This document shows, one piece after another, positions 23,682 through 31,150 of a stretch of 32,153 nucleotides of DNA (positions are counted from its first letter, which is position 1; every line of letters starts with the position of its first letter). The notes beneath the pieces were generated by a model that was not told the DNA's origin, did no database searches, and worked only from the letters and a program-made list of their open reading frames with translations. This stretch comes from Clostridia bacterium (GTDB lineage Bacteria; Bacillota; Clostridia; Oscillospirales; CAG-382). The DNA lies in the NCBI GenBank assembly GCA_017563195.1, contig JAFXDO010000013.1, positions 1 through 32,153 on the forward strand. Direction: 5' to 3'. A program made the translations under genes and the position numbers.

Positions 23682-23710
23682 TTGACAAACATCCTTATAT
23701 CGTGTAGAAT
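23682..23710 (+). promoter_or_regulatory. Sigma-A-like promoter of the aldo/keto reductase
   Basis: TTGACA (23682-23687), 17-bp spacer, TAGAAT (23705-23710), 31 bases before the start codon. Confidence 0.83.
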
Positions 23711-23741
23711 AGTACAAAAGAGACAAAAACGGAGGCAAAAG

Positions 23742-24851
23742 ATGAGCGTTTTCAATGAAGTGAAAAAGAATTTCGGGTTCGGCTGTATGCGTCTGCCGAT
23801 GAAGGATAACGAGGTGGATATCGAGCAATTCAGCGTTATGGTCGACAGCTTCCTCAACGCAGGCTTCAATTATTTCGATACGGCGCACGGCTACCTCTCC
23901 GAAAAGAGCGAGCCCGCTATCCGCGAGGCGCTCGTCAAGCGTCACGACCGCGCAAGCTTTATCCTCACCGACAAGCTTTCGAGTCCCTACTTCAAGACCC
24001 ACGAGGAGATACGCCCGCTGTTCGAGTCACAGCTTGCGGCTTGCGGCGTCGATTATTTCGATTTTTATCTGATGCATTCGCAGAACCGCAACTCCTTTAA
24101 GAAGTTCAAGGAATGCAAGGCATACGAAACCGCTTTCGAGCTTAAGAAGGAGGGCAAGGTGCGCCACGTCGGCATCTCCTTCCACGACACCGCCGACGTT
24201 CTCGACCAAATACTTACCGAATACCCCGAGCTTGAGTGCGTGCAGATACAGTTCAACTATATCGACTATGACGACGACGGCGTTCAGAGCAAGCTTTGCT
24301 ACGACGTCTGCAGAAAGCACAACAAGCCGATAATTATTATGGAGCCCGTCAAGGGCGGCTCGCTCGCGGGGCTTCCCGCAGAGGCAGAGGCGCTTCTCTC
24401 CCCCTTCGGCGGCAGCAGCGCAAGCTTCGCGATTCGCTATGCGGCAAGCTTCGAGGGAGTGTTTATGGTGCTTTCGGGTATGAGCAACACCGAGCAGATG
24501 AACGATAACCTTTCGTTTATGCGCGACTTCAAGCCGCTTTCCGACGACGAATTCAAGGCGATCGACCGCGTCCGCGAGGTGCTCAAGAGTATGGATATCA
24601 TCCAATGCACCGGCTGCTCCTACTGCACCGACGGCTGTCCGAGCAATATCCCCATTCCCACGATCTTCAAGATAGTCAACAACTCGAAAAGATATACGAA
24701 CTACGGCGCAAAATGGTGGTACGGCTTCCAGACGGGCGGCACGCGAGGCAAGGCAAGCGATTGCGTGCAGTGCGGTCAGTGCGAGGACATCTGCCCTCAG
24801 AAGCTTAACGTTATCGAGCTTTTAAAGCAAGCCGCAGCCGAGCTTGAATAG
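23742..24851 (+). CDS. Aldo/keto reductase with C-terminal 2x[4Fe-4S] ferredoxin domain
   Basis: 369 residues from ATG 23742, preceded by GGAGG. The (beta/alpha)8 aldo/keto reductase domain (about 1-285) carries the catalytic tetrad D46, Y51 (FDTAHGY), K78 (LTDK) and H112 (LMHSQN). After about residue 285, two ferredoxin-type cysteine sets follow, CTGCSYCTDGCPSNIP and CVQCGQCEDICPQKLN, for two iron-sulfur clusters. Such fusions are common in anaerobes and probably pass electrons from a cluster donor to a carbonyl substrate, which is unknown here. The gene is monocistronic, with its own promoter and a strong terminator. Confidence 0.95.
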   Translation: MSVFNEVKKNFGFGCMRLPMKDNEVDIEQFSVMVDSFLNAGFNYFDTAHGYLSEKSEPAIREALVKRHDRASFILTDKLSSPYFKTHEEIRPLFESQLAACGVDYFDFYLMHSQNRNSFKKFKECKAYETAFELKKEGKVRHVGISFHDTADVLDQILTEYPELECVQIQFNYIDYDDDGVQSKLCYDVCRKHNKPIIIMEPVKGGSLAGLPAEAEALLSPFGGSSASFAIRYAASFEGVFMVLSGMSNTEQMNDNLSFMRDFKPLSDDEFKAIDRVREVLKSMDIIQCTGCSYCTDGCPSNIPIPTIFKIVNNSKRYTNYGAKWWYGFQTGGTRGKASDCVQCGQCEDICPQKLNVIELLKQAAAELE

Positions 24852-24865
24852 CTTTAATACATAAC

Positions 24866-24892
24866 AAAAACGAGCCTTTCGGCTCGTTTTTT
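24866..24892 (+). terminator. Intrinsic terminator after the aldo/keto reductase
   Basis: AAAAACGAGCC, TTTC loop, GGCTCGTTTTTT (24866-24892). A near-perfect 11-bp stem with U-run. Confidence 0.92.
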
Positions 24893-24941
24893 ACGTGTGG
24901 GTGTGTGCTTTTTTGTTTGTTTTGGAAAATTTTTTTAAAGA

Positions 24942-24988
24942 GAGCACGAGAGAAGCTCCTTCGGGGTGCTCGGAATTCGCAAGAATTC
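24942..24988 (-). terminator. Hairpins downstream of the glucosaminidase gene, possible weak terminator
   Basis: GAGCAC (24942-24947) pairs with GTGCTC (24966-24971), and next to it GAATTC-GCAA-GAATTC (24973-24988) forms a second hairpin. On the minus strand T- and A-rich sequence follows. Termination strength is uncertain. Confidence 0.4.
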
Positions 24989-25024
24989 AGGGGTGATCAA
25001 AAAGGTCTTCCTCTCGCATAATCA

Positions 25025-27679
25025 TTATCCGATCTTATACGTGCCGAAGAAGTGGCGCTTGATGTAAATATAGTCGATTACCGTAACCTCGGGCTCTCCG
25101 CTTACGAGCGCCGCGTCGAGATCCGCGTCCTTTAACGTATAGGTGTTGAGGAAATGACGCTTAACGAGCACGTAGTCGTATGCAAGTATGTCGCCGTCAC
25201 CGTCGACGTCGCCCTTGATAACGACCGTCGCCATATCCTTTTCCTCACCGTCAACAGTCGCGCGGATGATGCAGCCGGTTCCGACAAGCGAGTCGGACGA
25301 GAGGGCTTTTCCGTCCCTTCCGATGATGCTTACGTCGCCCTTGAAGCTGTTCAGGAGAGTCTTGGCGGTCGTTTTCAGCGTAACGCCGTAAAGATATCCG
25401 CCCTTTATCGAAAGCTTGGAGTCGGTTATCGCAAAGTCGTCATCGGGAACGACGGGGGTATCGCCTACCGGAACCTCAAGCTTACCGTTTAACGTGACGT
25501 AGTCTGCCGAGGCGTAGCCCTTGATGCTTCCGTCCTCGGTTTCGACAGCATACCAGCCGTCAACTGCGTCGCCCGTGATTATAAGCTTGGTTCCGTTTTC
25601 GACCGTGCCCACGACAGAGCCCGAAACAGGCTCGGCACGTACGTTGAGCTTGGTCGCATCAACCGTGCCCGAATAAAGTATAACGATAAACTCGGCAGAG
25701 GAATATCCGCTTATAGTGTTGCCGCTCGCGTCCTTGCCTATGACGGGGTACCAGCCGCTTACGGCGTCGCCCGTGATGACGATCCTTTCGCCGTCCTCAA
25801 ACCTGCCGAGCGAGGTGTAATCGCTTCCTGCGCCCGCACGTATGTTGAGCGCAGAGGTGGTCACTCCGTAGTAGGAGCCCGAAGGGATCGTGTCGCTTCC
25901 CGAGCCCTCGTCGGGGTCGGGATCGGTCGCGCTGCCGTCGAGCCTTGCATAGCCGTGAACTGCCTCGTCGGTCGTCTTGATGCCGACGATGTAGCTCCAG
26001 CCGTCACCCTCATCGCGCAGGACCGCGTATTCGCTTCCCTCGGTCAGCTTTCCGTAGCCGAGCGAGCCTGCGTCCTTCTCGGAATAAACGGCAATATCGG
26101 CGCCCGCCGTGCCGTATTTAACGTCAGCATCGTCGTCGAGCTTGCGGATATACGCACTGCTTGCGTATCCCGTAATGACGCTTCCGCCCGAGGTCGAGCC
26201 GGTGATCCTGTACCAGTCGCCCTCCGCCTCGCCGATGATCTTCACGCTCGAAAGAAACGGAAGAGTGCCGACGCGGGACGAGGACGATGACGGCTCATTG
26301 CGGACCGTGAGCGTCTCGTATGCCGAAACGAGCGCGTCGTATTCGCGGTAGTCGTCGGCAACCGTGACCTTGATGCTTCTTTCACAGCCGCCGTCCGCCT
26401 TCGCGGTGATTATCGCGATACCGTTCGACTTCGCCGTGATGACGCCGTTCTCCACGACCGCGACGGATGAATTGCTCGTAAGCCAATTAAGCTTTGTATC
26501 GACCGCATCGGCAGGCGCAACCACCGCCTTGACCGTGTATTGGTCGCCCTTTTTTATCGTAATGTCGTCGCTTACGACGGCGATCGACGAAACGTTTCGT
26601 TTGTTAAGATAAATATACTGCGAAAGCGCATACCCCTCGACAAGCTCGCCCTTGCTGTTGTAGCCACTGACCTTGTAAAAGCTGTTGCCGTCGCTGCCGC
26701 GCACGAGCGTCGCATCGCTGACCTTAACGGCGTTTCCGCGGTATATCTTGCCGTTGTCGGACGCCGATGCAGACGGGGATTTGTAAACCGTCGCGTCCTT
26801 GTCTATAACGGTTGCGTTGCAGTCGACGTAGACGATACAGCACGCCTCGCGACCGTTTGCAAGCGTCGCCGTAACAAGCGTCATGCCGTGTGCTACCGCC
26901 GTAACGACGCCGTTTTCGTCAACCGTTGCGACCGATTCGTCGTCGCTCGCCCAGGTAACGCTCGACGCAACCGCGTCTGCGGGATAATAGGTAAGAGGAA
27001 TTTCGTAGGTCTCGCCGATATCGAGTATCTTGCGCTCCTGCTTCGTGATAACGGCGACAACGCCGTCGGAATCGGGAGTCAGATCGTCGTACTCGGTAAG
27101 TCCGTACTGCTCGATAAGCTTGATGACCGTGTCGATATATCCGTAGTCGTTGCAATAGCCCGCCTCAACGATCTCGCGCGCGGCTACCTTGTAGTCCTTT
27201 TCGCCGACTACGGCAGCATACTTCGACTCGTTAAGGAACAGCGAGGAGTGCACCGACACGCTTTCAGCCCAGCTCTCGTGTGCGCGCCAAGCCGAATAGG
27301 TGTTGAGATGCCCCTGCCCCTCGGTGAAAAGATAATCGTCGTAGCAGGAATAAAGCATCGAGGTCTTCTGGTCGTAAACCATTCCGCCCCATGTCTTGTA
27401 TGCCTTAATACCGAAGAGGTTACAGCCACCGACGGGCAAGCTGTAGCGTCCCCATCCGCCCTCGTAAATCGCCTGCGCGAGGGTAATGGAGCCGAGAACG
27501 TCGGTCTCGTAGTAATCGGCGCGCGAAAGCGAGCCTATCACTCTGAGAAAATATTTTTGTCCCGTTGTAAGGTTGAAATCATCAAGATCGATCGCCGCGT
27601 TGACCGATAACGGCACAGCAAGCACCGTCACCACCATCAACAAGGCCAAAAGAAACGATATGTACCTCGACCGTTTCAC
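25025..27679 (-). CDS. Secreted glucosaminidase with Big2, SH3-like and dockerin domains
   Basis: 884 residues from GTG 27679, where AAAGGAG lies 9 bases upstream; an earlier in-frame GTG (27700) would lie before that site. The signal peptide is KRSRYISFLLALLMVVTVLAVPLSVNA. Residues about 35-200 are a mannosyl-glycoprotein endo-beta-N-acetylglucosaminidase-like (peptidoglycan glucosaminidase) domain, with SITLAQAIYEGGWG carrying the likely catalytic Glu and NLFGIKAYKTWGG. Two Big2 (Ig-like) domains follow (about 210-285 and 367-440), among SH3-like repeats with YASSAYI, YSSAEFI and YASADYV ends. The C-terminal ~60 residues are dockerin-like: the first loop GDVDGDGDILAYD is intact, the second lacks its Asp pattern. 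It acts on the cell wall from outside. Confidence 0.93.
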   Translation of the reverse strand: MKRSRYISFLLALLMVVTVLAVPLSVNAAIDLDDFNLTTGQKYFLRVIGSLSRADYYETDVLGSITLAQAIYEGGWGRYSLPVGGCNLFGIKAYKTWGGMVYDQKTSMLYSCYDDYLFTEGQGHLNTYSAWRAHESWAESVSVHSSLFLNESKYAAVVGEKDYKVAAREIVEAGYCNDYGYIDTVIKLIEQYGLTEYDDLTPDSDGVVAVITKQERKILDIGETYEIPLTYYPADAVASSVTWASDDESVATVDENGVVTAVAHGMTLVTATLANGREACCIVYVDCNATVIDKDATVYKSPSASASDNGKIYRGNAVKVSDATLVRGSDGNSFYKVSGYNSKGELVEGYALSQYIYLNKRNVSSIAVVSDDITIKKGDQYTVKAVVAPADAVDTKLNWLTSNSSVAVVENGVITAKSNGIAIITAKADGGCERSIKVTVADDYREYDALVSAYETLTVRNEPSSSSSRVGTLPFLSSVKIIGEAEGDWYRITGSTSGGSVITGYASSAYIRKLDDDADVKYGTAGADIAVYSEKDAGSLGYGKLTEGSEYAVLRDEGDGWSYIVGIKTTDEAVHGYARLDGSATDPDPDEGSGSDTIPSGSYYGVTTSALNIRAGAGSDYTSLGRFEDGERIVITGDAVSGWYPVIGKDASGNTISGYSSAEFIVILYSGTVDATKLNVRAEPVSGSVVGTVENGTKLIITGDAVDGWYAVETEDGSIKGYASADYVTLNGKLEVPVGDTPVVPDDDFAITDSKLSIKGGYLYGVTLKTTAKTLLNSFKGDVSIIGRDGKALSSDSLVGTGCIIRATVDGEEKDMATVVIKGDVDGDGDILAYDYVLVKRHFLNTYTLKDADLDAALVSGEPEVTVIDYIYIKRHFFGTYKIG

Positions 27680-27714
27680 AAATAATTGCTCCTTTCGCAC
27701 GGTTATACATTTTA

Positions 27715-27743
27715 ACTATAACACAAAACGCGAATTATGTCAA
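27715..27743 (-). promoter_or_regulatory. Sigma-A-like promoter of the glucosaminidase, abutting the mobile element
   Basis: On the minus strand: TTGACA (27743-27738), 17-bp spacer, TATAGT (27720-27715), 35 bases before the GTG start. The -35 box touches the outermost bases of the left inverted end of the element at 27741-28876. Confidence 0.82.
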
Positions 27744-27783
27744 CAAGCAAAAAAAGAGAGGGATGGCGAGACTTCTCATAAGG
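27741..27783 (+). repeat. Left inverted end, containing a 10-bp hairpin
   Basis: It carries CAACAA (27741-27746), AAAAAGAGAGG (27751-27761) and ACTTCTCATAAGG (27771-27783). The inner part also forms a perfect hairpin, GCGAGACTTC (27766-27775), loop TCATAAG, GAAGTCTCGC (27783-27792). Confidence 0.75.
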
Positions 27784-27794
27784 AAGTCTCGCAG

Positions 27795-28026
27795 TTTTAT
27801 TCGCCTCATGGGGTCCACACAAAACATAGTTTTGTGGGGTTATTCATTCGGCGAGTGATATTGCTTCGCAGTTATATTTGGCTTTCGCCAAGTGATATTG
27901 TCCTTCGGACAGTTTTTAGGGCGAATAAAATAACACTGAAACCGCAAGGTTTCAATAACACTCTTTTGGAAAATATCTCGTCTGCGACGAGGTATTCCAA
28001 AAGAATATCACTCCGACGAAGTCGGA
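27795..28026. other. Hairpin ladder: conserved 9-base spacers alternating with short hairpins
   Basis: The left spacers AGTGATATT (27854), AGTTATATT (27870) and AGTGATATT (27891) are mirrored by AATAACACT (27929), AATAACACT (27954) and AATATCACT (28004). The first and last are exact complements, the others nearly so. Between them sit TGCTTCGCA (27862), TTGGC-TTTC-GCCAA (27878), TGTCC-TTC-GGACA (27899), TGAAACC-GCAA-GGTTTCA (27937), a compound stem TTTTGGAA/TTCCAAAA around CTCGTC-TGC-GACGAG (27964-28002), and TCCGAC-GAA-GTCGGA (28012). An 11-bp pairing TTTTATTCGCC/GGCGAATAAAA (27795-27805/27920-27930) is an alternative long-range stem. No gene lies in this 230-bp stretch. Confidence 0.8.
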
Positions 28027-28033
28027 ATAAAAC

Positions 28034-28062
28034 TTGAATAATACAAATTGTTATGATAAAAT
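28034..28062 (+). promoter_or_regulatory. Sigma-A-like promoter of the phosphatase gene
   Basis: TTGAAT (28034-28039), 17-bp spacer, TAAAAT (28057-28062). It lies right after the last ladder hairpin. The leader to the start codon (about 90 bases) holds two more hairpins, TTGGGC/GCCCAA (28067-28081) and GCATTTGT/ACAAATGC (28086-28105). Confidence 0.7.
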
Positions 28063-28158
28063 GGGTTTGGGCATAGCCCAATAAAGCATTTGTTCTTACA
28101 AATGCGATGCCGGTTATAAAACAGTTAGATAAATAAGAATTTGATGGAGGTGGTTAGA

Positions 28159-28767
28159 ATGAAATTGATTTTTGTGCGGCACGGAAAAGACGATGATAGA
28201 TATCGTGGGGGCTGGAGTAGTTTAGACTTAATTCCCGAGGGAGTGGAGCAGGCAAAGCAACTTGCGAAGCATCTCAAAGATAACAACCATACCTACCAAA
28301 TTGCACAGATTGTATCAAGTGACTTGACCAGAACTCTAACCACGGCAAGTATAATATCCTCCGAGTTAAGTTTACCTATTCACAAGGAATTTCAAATAAG
28401 GGAAACAAACAATGGTGATTTGGCAGGTATGCTCAATGATACTGCACTGAAACAATATCCTGGGTTATTTTTTAGTTCATTAGAAATGGATGAAGCTTAT
28501 CCTAATGGCGAAAGTCCCAAGGATTTCTATCGGCGAATAAAGAGGTGGTTTTTAGAGTTTACCTCCAATTACCGCGATGTAAAAGGCAACGTTTTAGTTG
28601 TAACACACGGCGGTGTGATTAACGTTATTTACCATTTGGTTAAGGGCATTGAATGGAACAACAAAAGTCGCGTATTCAAGGCAGGTAATTGTAGCATTCA
28701 TGTTCTAAATATGGACACAATGGAATTTGAGGTGGAGAATAAAACCGATTTTATTTCATCTAAATAA
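28159..28767 (+). CDS. Histidine phosphatase (phosphoglycerate mutase-like) family protein
   Basis: 202 residues from ATG 28159, preceded by GGAGG at 8 bases; an upstream TTG/ATG pair at 28141-28146 overlaps that site. The catalytic RHG motif is at residues 7-9 (VRHGKDD), the family Glu lies in FQIRETNNGDLAG, and the second catalytic histidine lies in VVTHGGVINV (about 155-160). SSDLTRTLTTA matches the usual phosphate-binding arginine region. The protein probably removes phosphate from a small molecule or protein, but the substrate is unknown. Codons are clearly A/T-rich compared with prfA and the glucosaminidase gene. It is the only gene inside the inverted-end element and ends in its own terminator. 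Confidence 0.9.
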   Translation: MKLIFVRHGKDDDRYRGGWSSLDLIPEGVEQAKQLAKHLKDNNHTYQIAQIVSSDLTRTLTTASIISSELSLPIHKEFQIRETNNGDLAGMLNDTALKQYPGLFFSSLEMDEAYPNGESPKDFYRRIKRWFLEFTSNYRDVKGNVLVVTHGGVINVIYHLVKGIEWNNKSRVFKAGNCSIHVLNMDTMEFEVENKTDFISSK

Positions 28768-28795
28768 TTAGCCAAATTCCAATTTATCGAATAGC

Positions 28796-28835
28796 AAAAG
28801 CACCGACAGATAATCAAAATTCGTCGGTGCTTTTT
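28796..28835 (+). terminator. Intrinsic terminator of the phosphatase gene
   Basis: AAAAGCACCGAC (28796-28807), 15-base loop, GTCGGTGC (28823-28830), then TTTTT. It sits just inside the right inverted end. Confidence 0.88.
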
Positions 28836-28840
28836 AACAT

Positions 28841-28876
28841 CCTTATGAGAAGTAGCCTTTGCCTCTCTTTTTGTTG
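28841..28876 (-). repeat. Right inverted end
   Basis: CCTTATGAGAAGT (28841-28853) and CCTCTCTTTTT (28862-28872), then TTGTTG (28871-28876), are the reverse complements of the three blocks in the left end. The 8-base spacer between the two main blocks differs in sequence from the 9-base one on the left. Confidence 0.75.
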
Positions 28877-28926
28877 TTATTCAATTGCAAAACCGAAACG
28901 GCGAAAAGAATGCAAAAAGACGCCTT

Positions 28927-29997
28927 TTACTCAAGACCTGCTTTGAGCTTTTCTGCCCTATCCGCCTGTATGAGCGCGTCTACCATATCGTCCATTCTGC
29001 CGTTTAAGAAGCTTTCGAGAGAATGGATGGTGTAGCCGATACGGTGGTCGGTGATTCGACCCTGAGGGTAGTTGTAGGTACGGATACGCTCACTTCTGTC
29101 GCCGGTGCCGACCTGCGAGCGACGCTCGCTTGCAACAGCCTGCTCCTTTTCACGGTTGTACATATCCGCAAGACGGCTCTTCATTATCTTGAGCGCCTTA
29201 TCCTTGTTCTTTATCTGCGAACGCTCGTCCTGACAGTCGACGGTGATGCCGGTCGGGATGTGGATGATACGCACCGCGGACTCGGTCTTGTTTACGTGCT
29301 GACCGCCCGCGCCTGCGGAACGGTGACGGGTTATCTCAAGCTCCTCCATATTGAGCTCGAAATCGACGTCCTCGACCTCGGGAAGCACGGCAACCGTCGC
29401 GGTGGAGGTCTGTATCCTGCCCTGTGCCTCTGTTTCGGGAACGCGCTGAACGCGGTGAACGCCGCTTTCAAACTTGAATCGCGAGTACGCGCCGTCGCCC
29501 TCGACCATAAACGAAACCTCTTTAAAGCCGCCGAGCTCGGTCTCGTTACAGCTAAGAAGCTCGACCTTGAAGCCCGAGGCTTCGGCGTACATGGTGTACA
29601 TTCTGTAAAGCACCGCCGCAAACAGAGACGCCTCCTCGCCGCCCGCGCCACCGCGGATCTCGATGATAACGTTCTTGTCGTCGTTGGGGTCCTTGGGAAG
29701 AAGCAGGATCCTTAACTCGTCCATCAGAGGCTCGAGCTTTGCCTTTGCCTCGGCTCTCTGCTCCTCGGCGAGCATACGAAGCTCAGCGTCGTCCTCGATA
29801 GCGAGTATCTCCTCCGCGTCCTTAACGTCGGTCTCCGCCGCGATATATTCGCGGTACTTTTCGACGATGGGCGCGAGGTTCTTGTACTCCTTCATATATT
29901 TCTTATAGCCCTCCATGTCGTTCATCACTTCGGGCGAGGAGAGCGATTCCTCGATCTCAAGATATCTTTTTTCGATTTGTGAAAGCTTATCAAGCAT
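28927..29997 (-). CDS. prfA: Peptide chain release factor 1
   Basis: 356 residues. It ends translation at UAA and UAG. The GGQ motif that triggers peptidyl-tRNA hydrolysis is at 231-233 (RSAGAGGQHVNKTESAVRI), and the stop-codon reading loop has PET at 187-189 (RVPETEAQGR), the PxT form of RF1. An N-terminal helical domain (1-100), the conserved IEIRGGAGGEEASLFA, and normal family length are present. AGGAGGTC precedes ATG 29997. No prmC methylase gene is adjacent; it is divergent from the S1-domain gene. Confidence 0.96.
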   Translation of the reverse strand: MLDKLSQIEKRYLEIEESLSSPEVMNDMEGYKKYMKEYKNLAPIVEKYREYIAAETDVKDAEEILAIEDDAELRMLAEEQRAEAKAKLEPLMDELRILLLPKDPNDDKNVIIEIRGGAGGEEASLFAAVLYRMYTMYAEASGFKVELLSCNETELGGFKEVSFMVEGDGAYSRFKFESGVHRVQRVPETEAQGRIQTSTATVAVLPEVEDVDFELNMEELEITRHRSAGAGGQHVNKTESAVRIIHIPTGITVDCQDERSQIKNKDKALKIMKSRLADMYNREKEQAVASERRSQVGTGDRSERIRTYNYPQGRITDHRIGYTIHSLESFLNGRMDDMVDALIQADRAEKLKAGLE

Positions 29998-30058
29998 AGT
30001 TTGACCTCCTGTTTTATATAATCAAACAAGGAATTAAAGTTTAAGGAGAGACTGTTTT

Positions 30059-30994
30059 ATGAAGCAGGATTACAGCTACGAGGGCAAGCGGCTCAAGACC
30101 GAAAGAAACCGATATTACTCGCAAAACGCAGAAACGCTTGCCTCGGCTATGGAATCGGGGATAATTCTCGAGGGGATCAGCTACCTTTGCGACCACGACA
30201 GACATCTGCACGTCAAAATAGGCGATATCGAGGGCATCATCCCCCGCGGCGAATGCGTTTACACCGCGCCGGGACTGCCCGAAAAGGATATAGCGGTGAT
30301 TTCACGCGTCGGGAAGCCGATTTGCTTTAAGGTCATCGGCATCGAGCACGACGAAAGCGGAGCACCAAAGGCTATCTGCTCGCGGCGTGACGCACAGCGC
30401 GACTGTATGCGCGAAAGGATAAGCCTGCTCAACACGGGCGACGTCATCGAGGCACGCATCACGCGTCTCGACCCGTTCGGCGCCTTCTGCGACGTCGGCT
30501 GCGGCATCATTTCGCTGCTGCCGATCGACTGTATGTCGGTGTCGCGAATCTCACACCCGCGCGACCGCTTCCGAAACGGTCAGGTCATAAAGGCTGTCGT
30601 CAAAAATAAGGCGGATTCGCTCGGACGGCTGACGCTCACTCACCGTGAGCTGCTGGGCACCTGGGAGGAAAACGCCTCGCGCTTCGTTTCGGGCCAGACT
30701 GCCGCAGGCATCGTCCGCTCGATCGAGGACTACGGCGTCTTCATCGAGCTCGCGCCCAATCTTGCAGGTCTTGCCGAGGTACGCCCCGACGTGCAGGTAG
30801 GTCAAAGCGCGGCGGTGTTCATCAAGAACATAATTCCCGACCGAATGAAGGTGAAGCTGGCGATAATCGATTGCAGCGAACGCGAAAACGCGATTCCCGA
30901 TTACGACTACCCCGAAATCGACCATATCGACCGCTGGCAGTATTCGCCCGACTGCTGTGAAAAGGTGATCGAGAGTATTTTTGACGAGGATTGA
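30059..30994 (+). CDS. S1 RNA-binding domain protein
   Basis: 311 residues. After a short N-terminal region, at least two clear S1 (OB-fold) domains are visible: LNTGDVIEARITRLDPFGAFCDVGCGIISLLPIDCMS (about 123-200) and VSGQTAAGIVRSIEDYGVFIELAPNLAGLAEV (about 215-275). A less typical one precedes them (about 33-110, with GIILEGISYLCDHDRHLHVKIGDIEGIIPRGE). It resembles the S1-like proteins of Clostridia that carry a few S1 repeats, shorter than true ribosomal S1. It probably binds RNA or ribosomes. AAGGAGAG precedes ATG 30059. It is transcribed divergently from prfA and ends before the dispersed 60-bp element. Confidence 0.9.
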   Translation: MKQDYSYEGKRLKTERNRYYSQNAETLASAMESGIILEGISYLCDHDRHLHVKIGDIEGIIPRGECVYTAPGLPEKDIAVISRVGKPICFKVIGIEHDESGAPKAICSRRDAQRDCMRERISLLNTGDVIEARITRLDPFGAFCDVGCGIISLLPIDCMSVSRISHPRDRFRNGQVIKAVVKNKADSLGRLTLTHRELLGTWEENASRFVSGQTAAGIVRSIEDYGVFIELAPNLAGLAEVRPDVQVGQSAAVFIKNIIPDRMKVKLAIIDCSERENAIPDYDYPEIDHIDRWQYSPDCCEKVIESIFDED

Positions 30995-31005
30995 GGAGTT
31001 TTATC

Positions 31006-31067
31006 GGGGAACTTTTGAAAAAGTTCCCCATACCCTTCAAAACTTTTCAAAACAAATTATTATAAAA
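31006..31067 (+). repeat. Dispersed ~60-bp hairpin element, copy 2
   Basis: It begins GGGGAACTTTTGAAAAAGTT, with an AACTTTT/AAAAGTT stem, then CCCCATACCCTTCAAAACTTT and an AT-rich tail, matching the layout of 15531-15590. The stem bases differ from copy 1 (AACTTTT vs AGCTTTT) with matching change on the other side. Between it and obg (31068-31150) there is a G/C-rich stretch, ACGGGG/CCCCGT, that may end the obg transcript. Confidence 0.85.
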
Positions 31068-31150
31068 AACGGGGACGTGCGCCTTATGCCTAAAAAACGG
31101 CAAGCGTTTTCGGGGACCCCGTGGATTTTTATGCCTTGCAAGTGAAGCGA

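Larger units (their letters stand above)
27741..28876. mobile_element. Candidate non-autonomous mobile element with histidine-phosphatase cargo
   Basis: Two inverted ends bound this 1.1-kb segment. Left (27741-27783) and reversed right (28876-28841) share, in order, CAACAA, AAAAAGAGAGG and ACTTCTCATAAGG. Between them lie a hairpin-rich stretch (27795-28026), a promoter, further hairpins, an AT-rich phosphatase gene and a terminator. No transposase is present. The cargo differs from its neighbours in base use. The insertion separates prfA from the glucosaminidase gene, both on the minus strand. A target-site duplication is not evident. The alternative is a co-evolved structured intergenic region, but the shared ends make an element more likely. 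Confidence 0.6.

Noticed and set aside
30001..30022. Promoter TTGACC...TATAAT for the S1-domain gene
   Set aside because: The spacer would be only 10 bp, too short for a sigma-A promoter.
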